Part shown: one piece after another, positions 1 to 6,679 of the stretch
How the letters are laid out: every line of letters begins with the position of its first letter
Numbering within the stretch: the first letter of the stretch is position 1
Assembly: GCA_002314525.1 (NCBI GenBank)
Contig: DCGE01000085.1
Coordinates: 3,651-10,329, forward strand
Length of the DNA: 6,679 nucleotides
Origin: Prevotellaceae bacterium UBA1786
GTDB lineage: Bacteria > Bacteroidota > Bacteroidia > Bacteroidales > Bacteroidaceae
Direction: 5' to 3'
Translations under genes and position numbers: made by a program
Notes under the pieces: model-generated
Databases searched by the model: none
Seen by the model: the letters and a program-made list of their open reading frames with translations, nothing else
What the model was told of the DNA's origin: nothing

Positions 1-130
1 TGTAGCCGTTATCGGCATAGTTCATCCCAACCTCGTTGTTACCGAGGAAAAGGAGCAGTCCACTACCTATTCTCTGCTTGAGTTCAGCTCGACGCTGAAG
101 GTATGTCTGAGTTGAAAATTGTTTGTTCAT
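1..130 (-). CDS. pepP: Xaa-Pro aminopeptidase (aminopeptidase P, M24B), N-terminal fragment
   Basis: Only the first 43 complete codons are in the window; the gene runs off the left edge. The peptide starts MNKQFSTQTYLQRRAELK and continues through GLLLFLGNNEVGMNYADNGY. This pattern, a basic helical start (YxxRRxxL) followed by GLLLFLGN and then N-Y-x-D-N-x-Y, is the opening of the aminopeptidase P N-terminal domain that precedes the pita-bread M24 catalytic domain. The family removes the N-terminal residue from peptides with proline in second position, using two metal ions, usually in the cytoplasm. The catalytic domain is not visible, so activity cannot be judged. The start is the ATG at 130-128; there is no Shine-Dalgarno sequence, as is normal in Bacteroidetes. 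It begins 27 bp after the stop of the duplicated metallopeptidase-like gene, with no promoter-like sequence between, so it is probably the third gene of the pruA transcript. The family call is from remembered resemblance over a short stretch. Confidence 0.8.
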   Translation of the reverse strand, partial: MNKQFSTQTYLQRRAELKQRIGSGLLLFLGNNEVGMNYADNGY

Positions 131-157
131 AAATACGATAGGGATGTTAGAACCATT

Positions 158-1771
158 TTATTTGATGTGATAAATATCCACCTTTTTATGCTTGCTTATC
201 TGGGCATCGGTAGCGGGGAAGTACTTGGATATGAGGTCGTAGAGTGGACGGTCGTATTGCTTGAGTTCTTCTCGGGTGTTGACTGGATTATGCTTGGTGT
301 CGGCGTATGGCATCTCGGCATTGACATTGAACCAGTCCTGCACGCCCTCAGCCCAATATTCTTCAAAATTTTCGTTGGCATAGGTATTCTGCCACTTGCC
401 TAACTTGCGGGCCTGATTCTGAAGGTCGCGCAGCTGACGATTAATTGTAGGGTCAACCTGCAGAATACCAATAAGGTGAATACTATGTGCAAACTCATGA
501 ATCAAGATGTCTTCTGCATGGTATTTGTCAATCTGATAGGCTAGGATGTTTTCCTCAGCACATGAAGTGATTGGTTCTTCCAATGTACCGCCAAGTCCTC
601 TGGCGCGCAAATCCCAGTTGAGGGTGGTGTCGTTGATGAGGCTATGGTGTTCCGGTACATCGGTCGTACCTTCATAGCGAGCCATGACTACCACTCGTGT
701 GTCGATACGTGTCATGGCATTGAGTACCTCCTGTGGCAGCATGCTGGTCATGCAATAGATGGTCTTGTGGGCCTGAACGAGACAGCTGTCTGGAACCCTC
801 CAGCTGGACATGATATGAATGCCGTTGCAGTTGACGTACTTCTTGTAGAAATTACTCAAACGGAGTTTCACCTTGAGCGGTTCAGGGATTCCTGTGATTT
901 CACACTTTGGTATGCTAATGTTCAATGGTTCCTCGTAGTTAAGCTTGCGGAAGGCCTCTGGGTCATCGTCTGTGTAGAGGTTAACCTTTGGATGCTTGCT
1001 TATCTGCTCATCAGTCTCAGGGAGATACTTCGAGATAAACTTGTAAAGCCGTGGGTCGTATTTCTTCAGGTCCTCACGGGTGTTGACCCAATTGTGCTTG
1101 CCGTTGGGCAGTGGTGCCTCAGCATTGACATTGAACCAATCCTGAACACCCTCAGCCCAGTATTCGATGAAGTTTTCCAATGCGTATGTATTCTTATACT
1201 TCCCTTCTGCAATGGCCTGATCCATCAACTTCTGGATTTTGTCATCAATCGATGGGTCAATACGTTTCAGACCTATAAGGTGTATGCTGTGGGCAAATTC
1301 ATGAATCAGAATGTCTTCAGCATGATAAGGGTCAATCTGATAGGCAAGAATATTTTCCTCGGCACATGTAGTCATCGGAATTTCCAACGTACCTTCCAAT
1401 CCACGGGCACGAAGGTCCCAGTTGAGGGTGGTGTCGTTGATAAGATGGTGATGTTCAGGAACATCGGTTGTACCCTCATAGCGAGCCATCACTCCTACCT
1501 TCGTACCATAATCGACCATCGACTTCAGCACTTTCTTCGGCAACATGCGGGTCATTGCATCAATCGTCTTGTAGGCCTGAACCAAACAACTATCGGGCAC
1601 TCTCCAACTCGACACAATGGCGATGCCGTTGCAATCGACGTACTTCTGCCAGAATTTGTCGAGATTCAGTTGACTAGGAACTGGCTGCACCTTGAATCCT
1701 TCCGGCAACTGCTGTGAGAAGGATGGAAGGAGTGCAAGGGAGAGTGCGAGGATTGATATGAGCCGTTTCAT
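158..1771 (-). CDS. Secreted protein with two tandem HExxH zinc-metallopeptidase-like units
   Basis: This gene encodes 537 residues. The start is taken at the ATG at 1771-1769 because it gives a classic signal peptide: MKR, then a hydrophobic stretch LISILALSLALLP, then cleavage after about S19 in SFSQQ. An upstream ATG at 1855 would put 28 non-signal residues in front and overlap pruA. The rest is two copies of one unit, residues about 37-266 and 305-534, joined by a linker of about 38 residues. Each copy has SSWRVPDSCLVQA, VMARYEGTTDVPEHH, LINDTTLNWDLRARGL, a zinc motif HEFAHSIH (H157/E158/H161 and H425/E426/H429), EYWAEGVQDWFNVNAE about 42 residues later, and a closing VNTRE-LK-YD block. 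HExxH followed by a downstream Glu (E203 or E207; E471 or E475) is a gluzincin layout, recalling the anthrax lethal factor-like catalytic fold. Three cysteines per unit are conserved (C47, C62, C136; C315, C330, C404). The protein is likely periplasmic or exported and lacks an evident sorting domain. Its substrate is unknown, and I know of no characterised member. It lies 11 bp after pruA. Confidence 0.85.
   Translation of the reverse strand: MKRLISILALSLALLPSFSQQLPEGFKVQPVPSQLNLDKFWQKYVDCNGIAIVSSWRVPDSCLVQAYKTIDAMTRMLPKKVLKSMVDYGTKVGVMARYEGTTDVPEHHHLINDTTLNWDLRARGLEGTLEIPMTTCAEENILAYQIDPYHAEDILIHEFAHSIHLIGLKRIDPSIDDKIQKLMDQAIAEGKYKNTYALENFIEYWAEGVQDWFNVNAEAPLPNGKHNWVNTREDLKKYDPRLYKFISKYLPETDEQISKHPKVNLYTDDDPEAFRKLNYEEPLNISIPKCEITGIPEPLKVKLRLSNFYKKYVNCNGIHIMSSWRVPDSCLVQAHKTIYCMTSMLPQEVLNAMTRIDTRVVVMARYEGTTDVPEHHSLINDTTLNWDLRARGLGGTLEEPITSCAEENILAYQIDKYHAEDILIHEFAHSIHLIGILQVDPTINRQLRDLQNQARKLGKWQNTYANENFEEYWAEGVQDWFNVNAEMPYADTKHNPVNTREELKQYDRPLYDLISKYFPATDAQISKHKKVDIYHIK
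170..847 (-). repeat. Internal gene duplication, copy 2 (residues 309-534)
   Basis: This is the C-terminal unit of the same protein, ending three residues before the stop codon, so no extra C-terminal domain follows it. At the DNA level the copies share patches of exact identity; the longest I found is 26 bp, at 612-637 in this copy and 1416-1441 in copy 1. The two copies have otherwise diverged at many third codon positions. Confidence 0.9.
974..1651 (-). repeat. Internal gene duplication, copy 1 (residues 41-266)
   Basis: This is the N-terminal unit of the duplicated HExxH protein. It aligns with copy 2 at a constant offset of 268 residues (804 bp) with no insertion or deletion. By hand count 163 of 226 residues are identical, about 72%. 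The least conserved stretch is the segment after the zinc motif (residues 168-190); the zinc motif, the EYWAEGVQDWFN block and the NDTTLNWDLRARG block are nearly unchanged. Confidence 0.9.
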
Positions 1772-1782
1772 AGAGATTGAAG

Positions 1783-3408
1783 TTATTTCATGTAACTGTA
1801 GCGATAATCGGTAGGTGAAACGAGAGTCTCCTTGATGCAGCGTGGGAGGACCCAACGGATGAGGTTGAACTCACCGCCAGCTTTGTCGTTAGTGCCGGAA
1901 GCACGACTGCCTCCGAAAGGCTGACAACCCACGACTGCTCCTGTAGGACGGTCGTTTACATAGAAATTGCCTGCTGTATATACGAGGTCGTCGCTTATCT
2001 TCTCGACTGCAAGACGATCCTGACCGAATACTGAACCGGTAAGACCATAAGGAGAAGTTGTGTCGCAAAGACGAACTGCCTCTTCAACCTTGTCGTCGTC
2101 GTAAGGATAGACGGTGAGAACAGGACCGAAGATTTCTTCTTCCATTGTCTTGAAATGAGGATCTGTGGTCTCGATGATGGTTGGTTCAACAAAATAACCT
2201 ACACTCTTGTCGTATCCGCCTCCGAGTACTATCGTGGCATCCTTGCTGTTCTTTGCATAGTCGATGTACTTTGCAATGTTGTCGAACGATGTTTCGTCGA
2301 TGACGGCATTGATATAGTTGAGAGGATCGGTAACGTCACCCATCTTTATTTCACTTGCCCATTTCGTGCATTTCTCGAGTACCGGTCCCCAGAGACTCTT
2401 CGGAATGTACATACGACTTGCTGCCGAACACTTCTGTCCCTGATATTCAAAAGCTCCTGTGAACGCAGCATGAGCCACGGCATCGACAGAGGCAGAAGGA
2501 TGAACGAAGATATAGTCCTTTCCGCCTGTCTCACCTACAAGACGTGGGTAGGAGACGTAGTTGGCAATGTTTTCACCTACACTTCTCCACAATGTCTGGA
2601 AGGTAGCGGTACTGCCTGTGAAGTGGATACCTGCAAGATCTTTGCTTGCACAACATATTCTGCCTATCTCGCTACCTTTTGAAGGAACGAAGTTGACGAC
2701 TCCGTCAGGAAGGCCTGCTTCACGGAAGAGCTGCATGAGGTAGTAGTTGGAGAGTATGGCCGTTGAAGAAGGTTTCCAGATGGTGGTATTACCCATGAGA
2801 ACGGGTGTCATGTTGAGGTTGCATGCGATGGATGTGAAGTTGAAAGGTGTCACAGCAAGGACAAAGCCTTCGAGTGGGCGGTATTCTGTGCTGTTGATGA
2901 CACCTGTGGTATCCTTTGGCTGAATGCTGTAGAGTTTTGAAGCATAGTGCACGTTATAGCGGAAGAAGTCAATGGTCTCGCATGCTGAGTCGATTTCGGC
3001 CTGGAAGATGTTCTTGCTCTGACCGAGCATGGTCGATGCATTCAAGATCGGACGATACTTGGTGGCAAGGAGTTCGGCACACTTCATGACGATGGCTGCA
3101 CGAACTGTCCAATCAGTGTTAGCCCATTGCTTGTGGGCTTCCATTGCTGCTTCCATAGCCATCCTGATTTCCTTCTCGCCTGCCTTGTGGTAGCGGGCAA
3201 GAACATGCTTGTGGTCATGAGGACATACAATCTCTGCTACATTACCAGTACGGATTTCTTTTCCACCTATGATAATAGGAATATCCAGCACTTCATGACT
3301 TTGGCGTTCAAGTTCCTGTTCCAATGCTATACGTTCAGGACTTCCTTTCAGATAACTCTTTACCGGTTCGTTAGCAGGTACCGGAAACTGTACGATTGAA
3401 TTTTTCAT
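1783..3408 (-). CDS. pruA: L-glutamate gamma-semialdehyde (1-pyrroline-5-carboxylate) dehydrogenase
   Basis: The 541-residue protein is a complete aldehyde dehydrogenase of the ALDH4 type. It oxidises glutamate-5-semialdehyde, which is in equilibrium with P5C, to glutamate with NAD+; this is the second step of proline breakdown and also serves arginine/ornithine routes. Visible motifs in order: PFNF (188-191) and WKPSS (211-215, cofactor pocket, K212), FTGST (263-267, Rossmann glycine turn), LVGETGGKD with general base E293, YQGQKCSAASR with nucleophile C327, and EEIFGPV (424-430). The GQKCSA-SR form around the cysteine is what points to P5C dehydrogenase rather than a general aldehyde dehydrogenase. 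The length matches stand-alone ALDH4 enzymes; there is no fused proline dehydrogenase as in PutA, and no proline dehydrogenase gene lies in the window. It is cytoplasmic. The ATG at 3408-3406 follows a short AT-rich leader with no Shine-Dalgarno sequence. A good promoter lies just upstream, making this the probable first gene of a transcript running into the duplicated metallopeptidase-like gene and pepP. The symbol rocA would be equally usable. Confidence 0.93.
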   Translation of the reverse strand: MKNSIVQFPVPANEPVKSYLKGSPERIALEQELERQSHEVLDIPIIIGGKEIRTGNVAEIVCPHDHKHVLARYHKAGEKEIRMAMEAAMEAHKQWANTDWTVRAAIVMKCAELLATKYRPILNASTMLGQSKNIFQAEIDSACETIDFFRYNVHYASKLYSIQPKDTTGVINSTEYRPLEGFVLAVTPFNFTSIACNLNMTPVLMGNTTIWKPSSTAILSNYYLMQLFREAGLPDGVVNFVPSKGSEIGRICCASKDLAGIHFTGSTATFQTLWRSVGENIANYVSYPRLVGETGGKDYIFVHPSASVDAVAHAAFTGAFEYQGQKCSAASRMYIPKSLWGPVLEKCTKWASEIKMGDVTDPLNYINAVIDETSFDNIAKYIDYAKNSKDATIVLGGGYDKSVGYFVEPTIIETTDPHFKTMEEEIFGPVLTVYPYDDDKVEEAVRLCDTTSPYGLTGSVFGQDRLAVEKISDDLVYTAGNFYVNDRPTGAVVGCQPFGGSRASGTNDKAGGEFNLIRWVLPRCIKETLVSPTDYRYSYMK

Positions 3409-3429
3409 ATAGTTAATAATTTAGATGTG

Positions 3430-3461
3430 CAAAATTAAGAATTAGATTTCAAACCACCAAA
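3430..3461 (-). promoter_or_regulatory. Bacteroidetes-type promoter for pruA
   Basis: Read on the minus strand, TTTG (3461-3458) is followed by a 20-nt spacer and TAATTTTG (3437-3430). This exactly fits the Bacteroidetes vegetative consensus, a -33 TTTG and a -7 TAnnTTTG. Transcription would start near 3421-3425, giving a leader of roughly 13-17 nt before the pruA ATG. That leader is AT-rich with no Shine-Dalgarno sequence. No strong hairpin with a T-tract follows the M16 stop, so some read-through from the upstream genes is possible. The start site is predicted, not measured. Confidence 0.7.
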
Positions 3462-3474
3462 TAAGAATTGATTT
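3430..3474 (-). repeat. Imperfect direct repeat spanning the pruA promoter
   Basis: On the minus strand AAATCAATTCTTATTTG (3474-3458) is followed by AAATCTAATTCTTAATTTTG (3449-3430). The two share AAATC, AATTCTTA and a closing TTTG, with small insertions in the second. The first copy ends in the -33 TTTG and the second ends in the -7 element, so the promoter may have arisen by a short duplication, or the repeats may be a paired binding site. In AT-rich DNA chance is also plausible. Confidence 0.45.
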
Positions 3475-3486
3475 TTGTTTCATCAC

Positions 3487-6399
3487 CTAATATCCGAAGA
3501 TGTCTTCAAGAGAAACTCGCTTGATAGGAGCGATCTTTTCGAGTGAAGTCATGTCGAGATCCTTCTCGTTGCCGAGAATCAGGTAATTATATGTGCGTCC
3601 CTTGACATTGTTCTTCTGGAAGTCTATCACGTCATCGAGAGTCATGTCCTTCACCTTATTATATATATTTTGATTGATGTCATAGTCCAGCCCGTGGTTG
3701 CGAGCATAGATGAACTCACTTAGGATTTGGTACTTGATGACGCGTTCCGTAGCGAGACGTTTCATTATGGCCTCCTTAGCCAGATTGAACGCATGTTCAG
3801 ACTTAGGAGTGTTCTCGATGATCTCATTGAAGGCGGTGAACGCATCCATCATCTTGTCGTTCTGGGTGACGATATATGAGTAGAAGGTGTTGTCCATGTC
3901 CTTGTATGCAGGAGTGGAGTACCAAGCCTGGGCACTATAGCACAGGCCCCTCGCCTCACGCATCTCCTGGAATACTACACCGTTCATGCCACCACCGAAG
4001 TACTCGTTGAAGAGAGCCTTCTGTGCCTCCTGCTCAGGATCGTACTTCTGGCCGTTGTTGCTGACACCCATGAGATAAATGTTCTTGGCATCGTAAGGAG
4101 CTATGATGACCTGCTTCACAGGAGTAGTGACAGGGAGGAATACATCAGCATGCACACCATCCTTTAGACCTTCGGCAGATAATTCAGCATCAAGTTGCTC
4201 TTCAATTTCCTCCTCATCCATTGGCCCGTAATATACAATTGTCTTTTTGTATGAAAGCAGATCCTTGAGCTTCCCAAGCATAGCCTGAGGGTCAGCGGCG
4301 GCCAGTTCTTCAGCCGACATGATATTAGTCATATTGTTAAGTTGGCCATACTGACCATAAGCCCTTAGAGCATTGAAACAGGTACGTTGACTGAGTTTGG
4401 AATCGGCACGTGATTTCAGAATGTCATTTACCATATTATCGTAAATCATTTTGTCAGCTTTTGCGTTGTTAATCCAGTCAAGACCGAGCTCGACAGCTTT
4501 CTGCATGTTCTCAGCCAAACCTGATATAGTGATGATGGTAGTTCCCTCGCTGACACTTATGCTTGTGTTGCATGCCAGATGATAGAGTTCTTTTTGCAGT
4601 TCCTCAGCCGACATCTTGTCAGTACCGAGATATGAGATATAGTCAGAAGCAACACTTAATTCCTTGTCAGCCTTTGAGCCGTGTTCTATGCGATACTGGA
4701 GACGGAATATGTCGTTGGTCTCGTTCTTCTTGTAGAGCAGTTCATCGCCATTGTCAAACTGTTTTTGTGACAGGTCTTTATTGAAGTCAGGGAAAACAGG
4801 TACGATTTCATCAACCTTGGAATTTGCAATTTCTTCTACGAATTTGCTCTTCAGGTCGCGGTTCATCTCGATAGGGGAGATTTTAGGCTTTTCAATTTTA
4901 TTGATGTTTTTGTCTTCACCGACTCGTTTGTATATACAAGCATAGCCATCTGTGATGTATTTATTCGCGAAGTCCACGATGTCCTGTTTCTTGATCTTGC
5001 TCAGACGGTCAATGCGTTCCACCTCGTCTTTCCATTCGGTGCCGTTGACAAATGAATATACAAACAGAGAAGCACGGCTCTCATTCTCTTCCATTTCATA
5101 CATGTAGCGAAGTTTCAGGTTATTGATAATGCTCTCAAGCAATACGTCATCGAAATCACCCTTCTTCAGTTTTTCCATCTCTGCCAGCATAAGGTCCTTT
5201 GCCTCTTCGAGAGTCTGTCCCTGCTTCGGCATGGCAAGTGCAATCAGTTCGGAGAAGTCGCTCATATCGTTGATATCGCTTTGGGCACCAAGTACTTTCT
5301 GTGACTGGTTCAGGTCAATGTCAAAGAGACCTGCTTTTCCGTTCGAGAGGATTTGGCTGATGATGATCAGATAATCAAATTCAGGGCTTTTGGTACCTGG
5401 GAATCCCCATCCCAAAACCACTCTCTCAGCCTCAGGACCTACGATTTCCTTTACTACTGGAGCTGTCAGTTTGTTGAGAGGAATATTCTGAAGTTCAGCC
5501 CTCTGTGCCTCTACGTCAGGATTTGCCTTCCAGTCACCGAAATACTGGCGGATGATTTCCATCGTCTTGTCGAAGTCGAGGTCGCCACTCATGCAGATTG
5601 CAACGTTGTTAGGCACATACCATTTCTCGAAGTGCTTCTTCAGGTTGGTGATTGAAGGATTCTTCAGATGTTCCCCCTTGCCGATGACAGTCTGTTTTCC
5701 ATAAGGATGGTTTGGGAATAGAATCTGCGCAGTAGCTTCCCATATCTTTCTCATATCCTGAGTAAGTGACATGTTGTATTCCTCATATACGGTCTCAAGT
5801 TCTGTGTGGAAACCGCGTATGACGGCATTCTTGAATCTGTCGCTCTGTATCTTGGCCCAGTTCTCAATTTGGTTCGATGGGATATCCTCAGTATAACAGG
5901 TAACGTCGTCACTTGTGTAGGCATTCGTTCCGTTTGCACCGATAACCGCCATGAGTTTGTCATATTCGTTTGCGATGGCATATGTTGAGGCCTTGTAGCT
6001 CAGACTGTCAATGACATGATAAATAGCAGCCCTTTGCTCTGGATCGGTGGTTGTTCTGTAGATTTCGTACTGAGCCTCAATCTCGTCAAGCAAAGGCTTT
6101 TCTGCTTCCCAGTTGCTTGTACCAAAGTTCTGAGTACCTTTGAACATGATATGCTCAAAGTAGTGTGAGAGACCAGTTGTCTCCGCAGGATCGTTCTTGC
6201 CACCAACTCTTACAGCCACATATGTCTGAATTCGAGGTTGGTCCTTATTTACTGACAGATATACTTTCAGTCCGTTATCAAGTGTATAGATACGAGTCTT
6301 CATCGGATCTCCAGAAACCGATTCGTAGTCTTTCTCAGTGCAGCTCGCTGTAAACATTCCTGCGATGCACAAACCTAATAATAAAGTTTTGATTTTCAT
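3487..6399 (-). CDS. Double-length M16 family zinc peptidase, predicted lipoprotein
   Basis: The 970-residue protein starts at the ATG at 6399-6397, chosen because it opens with a lipoprotein signal: MKIK, a hydrophobic core, then lipobox-like TASC with lipidated C20. A start at 6480 would lie inside the upstream hflX gene. The N-terminal half carries the inverted zinc motif HYFEH (H79, E82, H83). E207 in ELETVYEE is the likely third ligand, and E200, seven residues earlier, the conserved accessory glutamate. The ligand spacing is about 47 residues longer than in pitrilysin or insulin-degrading enzyme because of an acidic helical insert around residues 98-147. The C-terminal half (from about residue 545) has the M16 fold but no HxxEH, as expected for the inactive half of a clam-shell peptidase. 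It contains GGGMNGVVFQEMREARGL (about 802-819), resembling the conserved substrate-binding R/Y region. The family degrades oligopeptides enclosed in its chamber; here it would work in the periplasm, tethered to a membrane. It lies 25 bp after hflX with no promoter of its own visible. The exact substrate is unknown. Confidence 0.93.
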   Translation of the reverse strand: MKIKTLLLGLCIAGMFTASCTEKDYESVSGDPMKTRIYTLDNGLKVYLSVNKDQPRIQTYVAVRVGGKNDPAETTGLSHYFEHIMFKGTQNFGTSNWEAEKPLLDEIEAQYEIYRTTTDPEQRAAIYHVIDSLSYKASTYAIANEYDKLMAVIGANGTNAYTSDDVTCYTEDIPSNQIENWAKIQSDRFKNAVIRGFHTELETVYEEYNMSLTQDMRKIWEATAQILFPNHPYGKQTVIGKGEHLKNPSITNLKKHFEKWYVPNNVAICMSGDLDFDKTMEIIRQYFGDWKANPDVEAQRAELQNIPLNKLTAPVVKEIVGPEAERVVLGWGFPGTKSPEFDYLIIISQILSNGKAGLFDIDLNQSQKVLGAQSDINDMSDFSELIALAMPKQGQTLEEAKDLMLAEMEKLKKGDFDDVLLESIINNLKLRYMYEMEENESRASLFVYSFVNGTEWKDEVERIDRLSKIKKQDIVDFANKYITDGYACIYKRVGEDKNINKIEKPKISPIEMNRDLKSKFVEEIANSKVDEIVPVFPDFNKDLSQKQFDNGDELLYKKNETNDIFRLQYRIEHGSKADKELSVASDYISYLGTDKMSAEELQKELYHLACNTSISVSEGTTIITISGLAENMQKAVELGLDWINNAKADKMIYDNMVNDILKSRADSKLSQRTCFNALRAYGQYGQLNNMTNIMSAEELAAADPQAMLGKLKDLLSYKKTIVYYGPMDEEEIEEQLDAELSAEGLKDGVHADVFLPVTTPVKQVIIAPYDAKNIYLMGVSNNGQKYDPEQEAQKALFNEYFGGGMNGVVFQEMREARGLCYSAQAWYSTPAYKDMDNTFYSYIVTQNDKMMDAFTAFNEIIENTPKSEHAFNLAKEAIMKRLATERVIKYQILSEFIYARNHGLDYDINQNIYNKVKDMTLDDVIDFQKNNVKGRTYNYLILGNEKDLDMTSLEKIAPIKRVSLEDIFGY

Positions 6400-6424
6400 T
6401 TGGGCAGTGTTAATATTTTTAATT

Positions 6425-6679
6425 CTATTCTTCTTCTTGAATTGTATATAGGAAATCGTTATATGGATATTTCTGGACATGCAGTTCTCTGACCTTCTTG
6501 TATAGCAGTTCTTTGAACTCTTTCATATTCGTACCTTGAGCGGCAGAGACGAAGAAACAGCTGTCCCCCATCTTTGCCATCCAGGTTCTCATCAGTTCGT
6601 CCAGTGGGATGTTTTCCTTTGTCTTCGGAGTCAGATCGTCCTCATCCTTTGGAATCCATGTGTAGGCATCAATCTTATT
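6425..6679 (-). CDS. hflX: GTPase HflX, C-terminal fragment
   Basis: The last 84 codons are in the window, with a TAG stop at 6427-6425; the gene enters from the right edge. The fragment opens with NKID, the G4 guanine-specificity motif (NKxD), and has FFVSAAQGTN, the G5 motif (SA). It ends in a helical tail LLYKKVRELHVQKYPYNDFLY, split here as LLYKKVRELH then VQKYPYNDFLY, and QEEE. This arrangement and the YPYN-FLY ending are typical of Bacteroidetes HflX. The family binds the large ribosomal subunit, hydrolyses GTP and helps split stalled or stress-inactivated ribosomes in the cytoplasm. The P-loop and the HflX N-terminal domain lie outside the window. Another Obg/TrmE-class GTPase is possible but fits the tail less well. 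The next gene begins 25 bp downstream, so co-transcription is likely, though a functional link with the M16 peptidase is not evident. Confidence 0.85.
   Translation of the reverse strand, partial: NKIDAYTWIPKDEDDLTPKTKENIPLDELMRTWMAKMGDSCFFVSAAQGTNMKEFKELLYKKVRELHVQKYPYNDFLYTIQEEE

Noticed and set aside
644..1717. A 357-residue open frame on the plus strand, antisense to the duplicated metallopeptidase-like gene
   Set aside because: It is a shadow of the strongly supported minus-strand gene; its own product has no recognisable domains, and the tandem repeat makes the same antisense frame stay open twice.
1772..1855. Start of the duplicated metallopeptidase-like gene at 1855, adding 28 residues
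   Set aside because: The extension overlaps the pruA coding end by 73 bp and would bury the signal peptide; the ATG at 1771 gives a standard secreted N-terminus.
2155..2682. A 175-residue plus-strand open frame inside pruA
   Set aside because: It is antisense to the conserved aldehyde dehydrogenase core and has low-quality, cysteine-rich composition typical of shadow frames.
3462..3486. Rho-independent terminator after the M16 gene
   Set aside because: No stable GC-containing stem followed by a T-tract could be found on the minus strand; the sequence is simply AT-rich.
6400..6480. Start of the M16 gene at 6480, adding 27 residues
   Set aside because: The extra segment overlaps the hflX coding end and would place the lipoprotein signal internally; the ATG at 6399 fits a lipobox protein.

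Overview
The window looks like chromosomal DNA from a Bacteroidales bacterium, probably Prevotella or a close relative. This rests on three things: the protein sequences themselves (an HflX tail ending in a YPYNDFLY-type stretch, a large M16 lipoprotein, and a free-standing ALDH4-type P5C dehydrogenase); a promoter of the Bacteroidetes form TTTG-N20-TAnnTTTG; and leaders without Shine-Dalgarno sequences. The genus is an inference. All five genes lie on the minus strand, so transcription runs from the right end to the left end. Coding density is very high, and the longest gap between genes is 78 bp.

In order of transcription: (1) the last 84 codons of hflX, a ribosome-associated GTPase, enter from the right edge. 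(2) After 25 bp comes a 970-residue double-length M16 zinc peptidase with a lipoprotein signal, probably co-transcribed with hflX. (3) A 78-bp AT-rich gap holds a convincing promoter. (4) pruA, the complete 541-residue L-glutamate gamma-semialdehyde (P5C) dehydrogenase, follows. (5) 11 bp later is a 537-residue secreted protein made of two near-identical HExxH zinc-metallopeptidase-like units in tandem. (6) 27 bp later begins pepP (Xaa-Pro aminopeptidase, M24B), of which only 43 complete codons are inside the window.

The theme is peptide and proline use. There are an envelope-anchored M16 peptidase, a secreted metallopeptidase-like protein, an aminopeptidase acting on X-Pro bonds, and the enzyme for the last step of proline breakdown to glutamate. 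That these work as one pathway is inference from spacing and shared strand. The most notable object is the tandem-duplicated HExxH protein: its two halves align without gaps at about 72% identity by hand count, and both keep every visible catalytic motif. No mobile elements, CRISPR arrays, tRNA or rRNA genes were seen.
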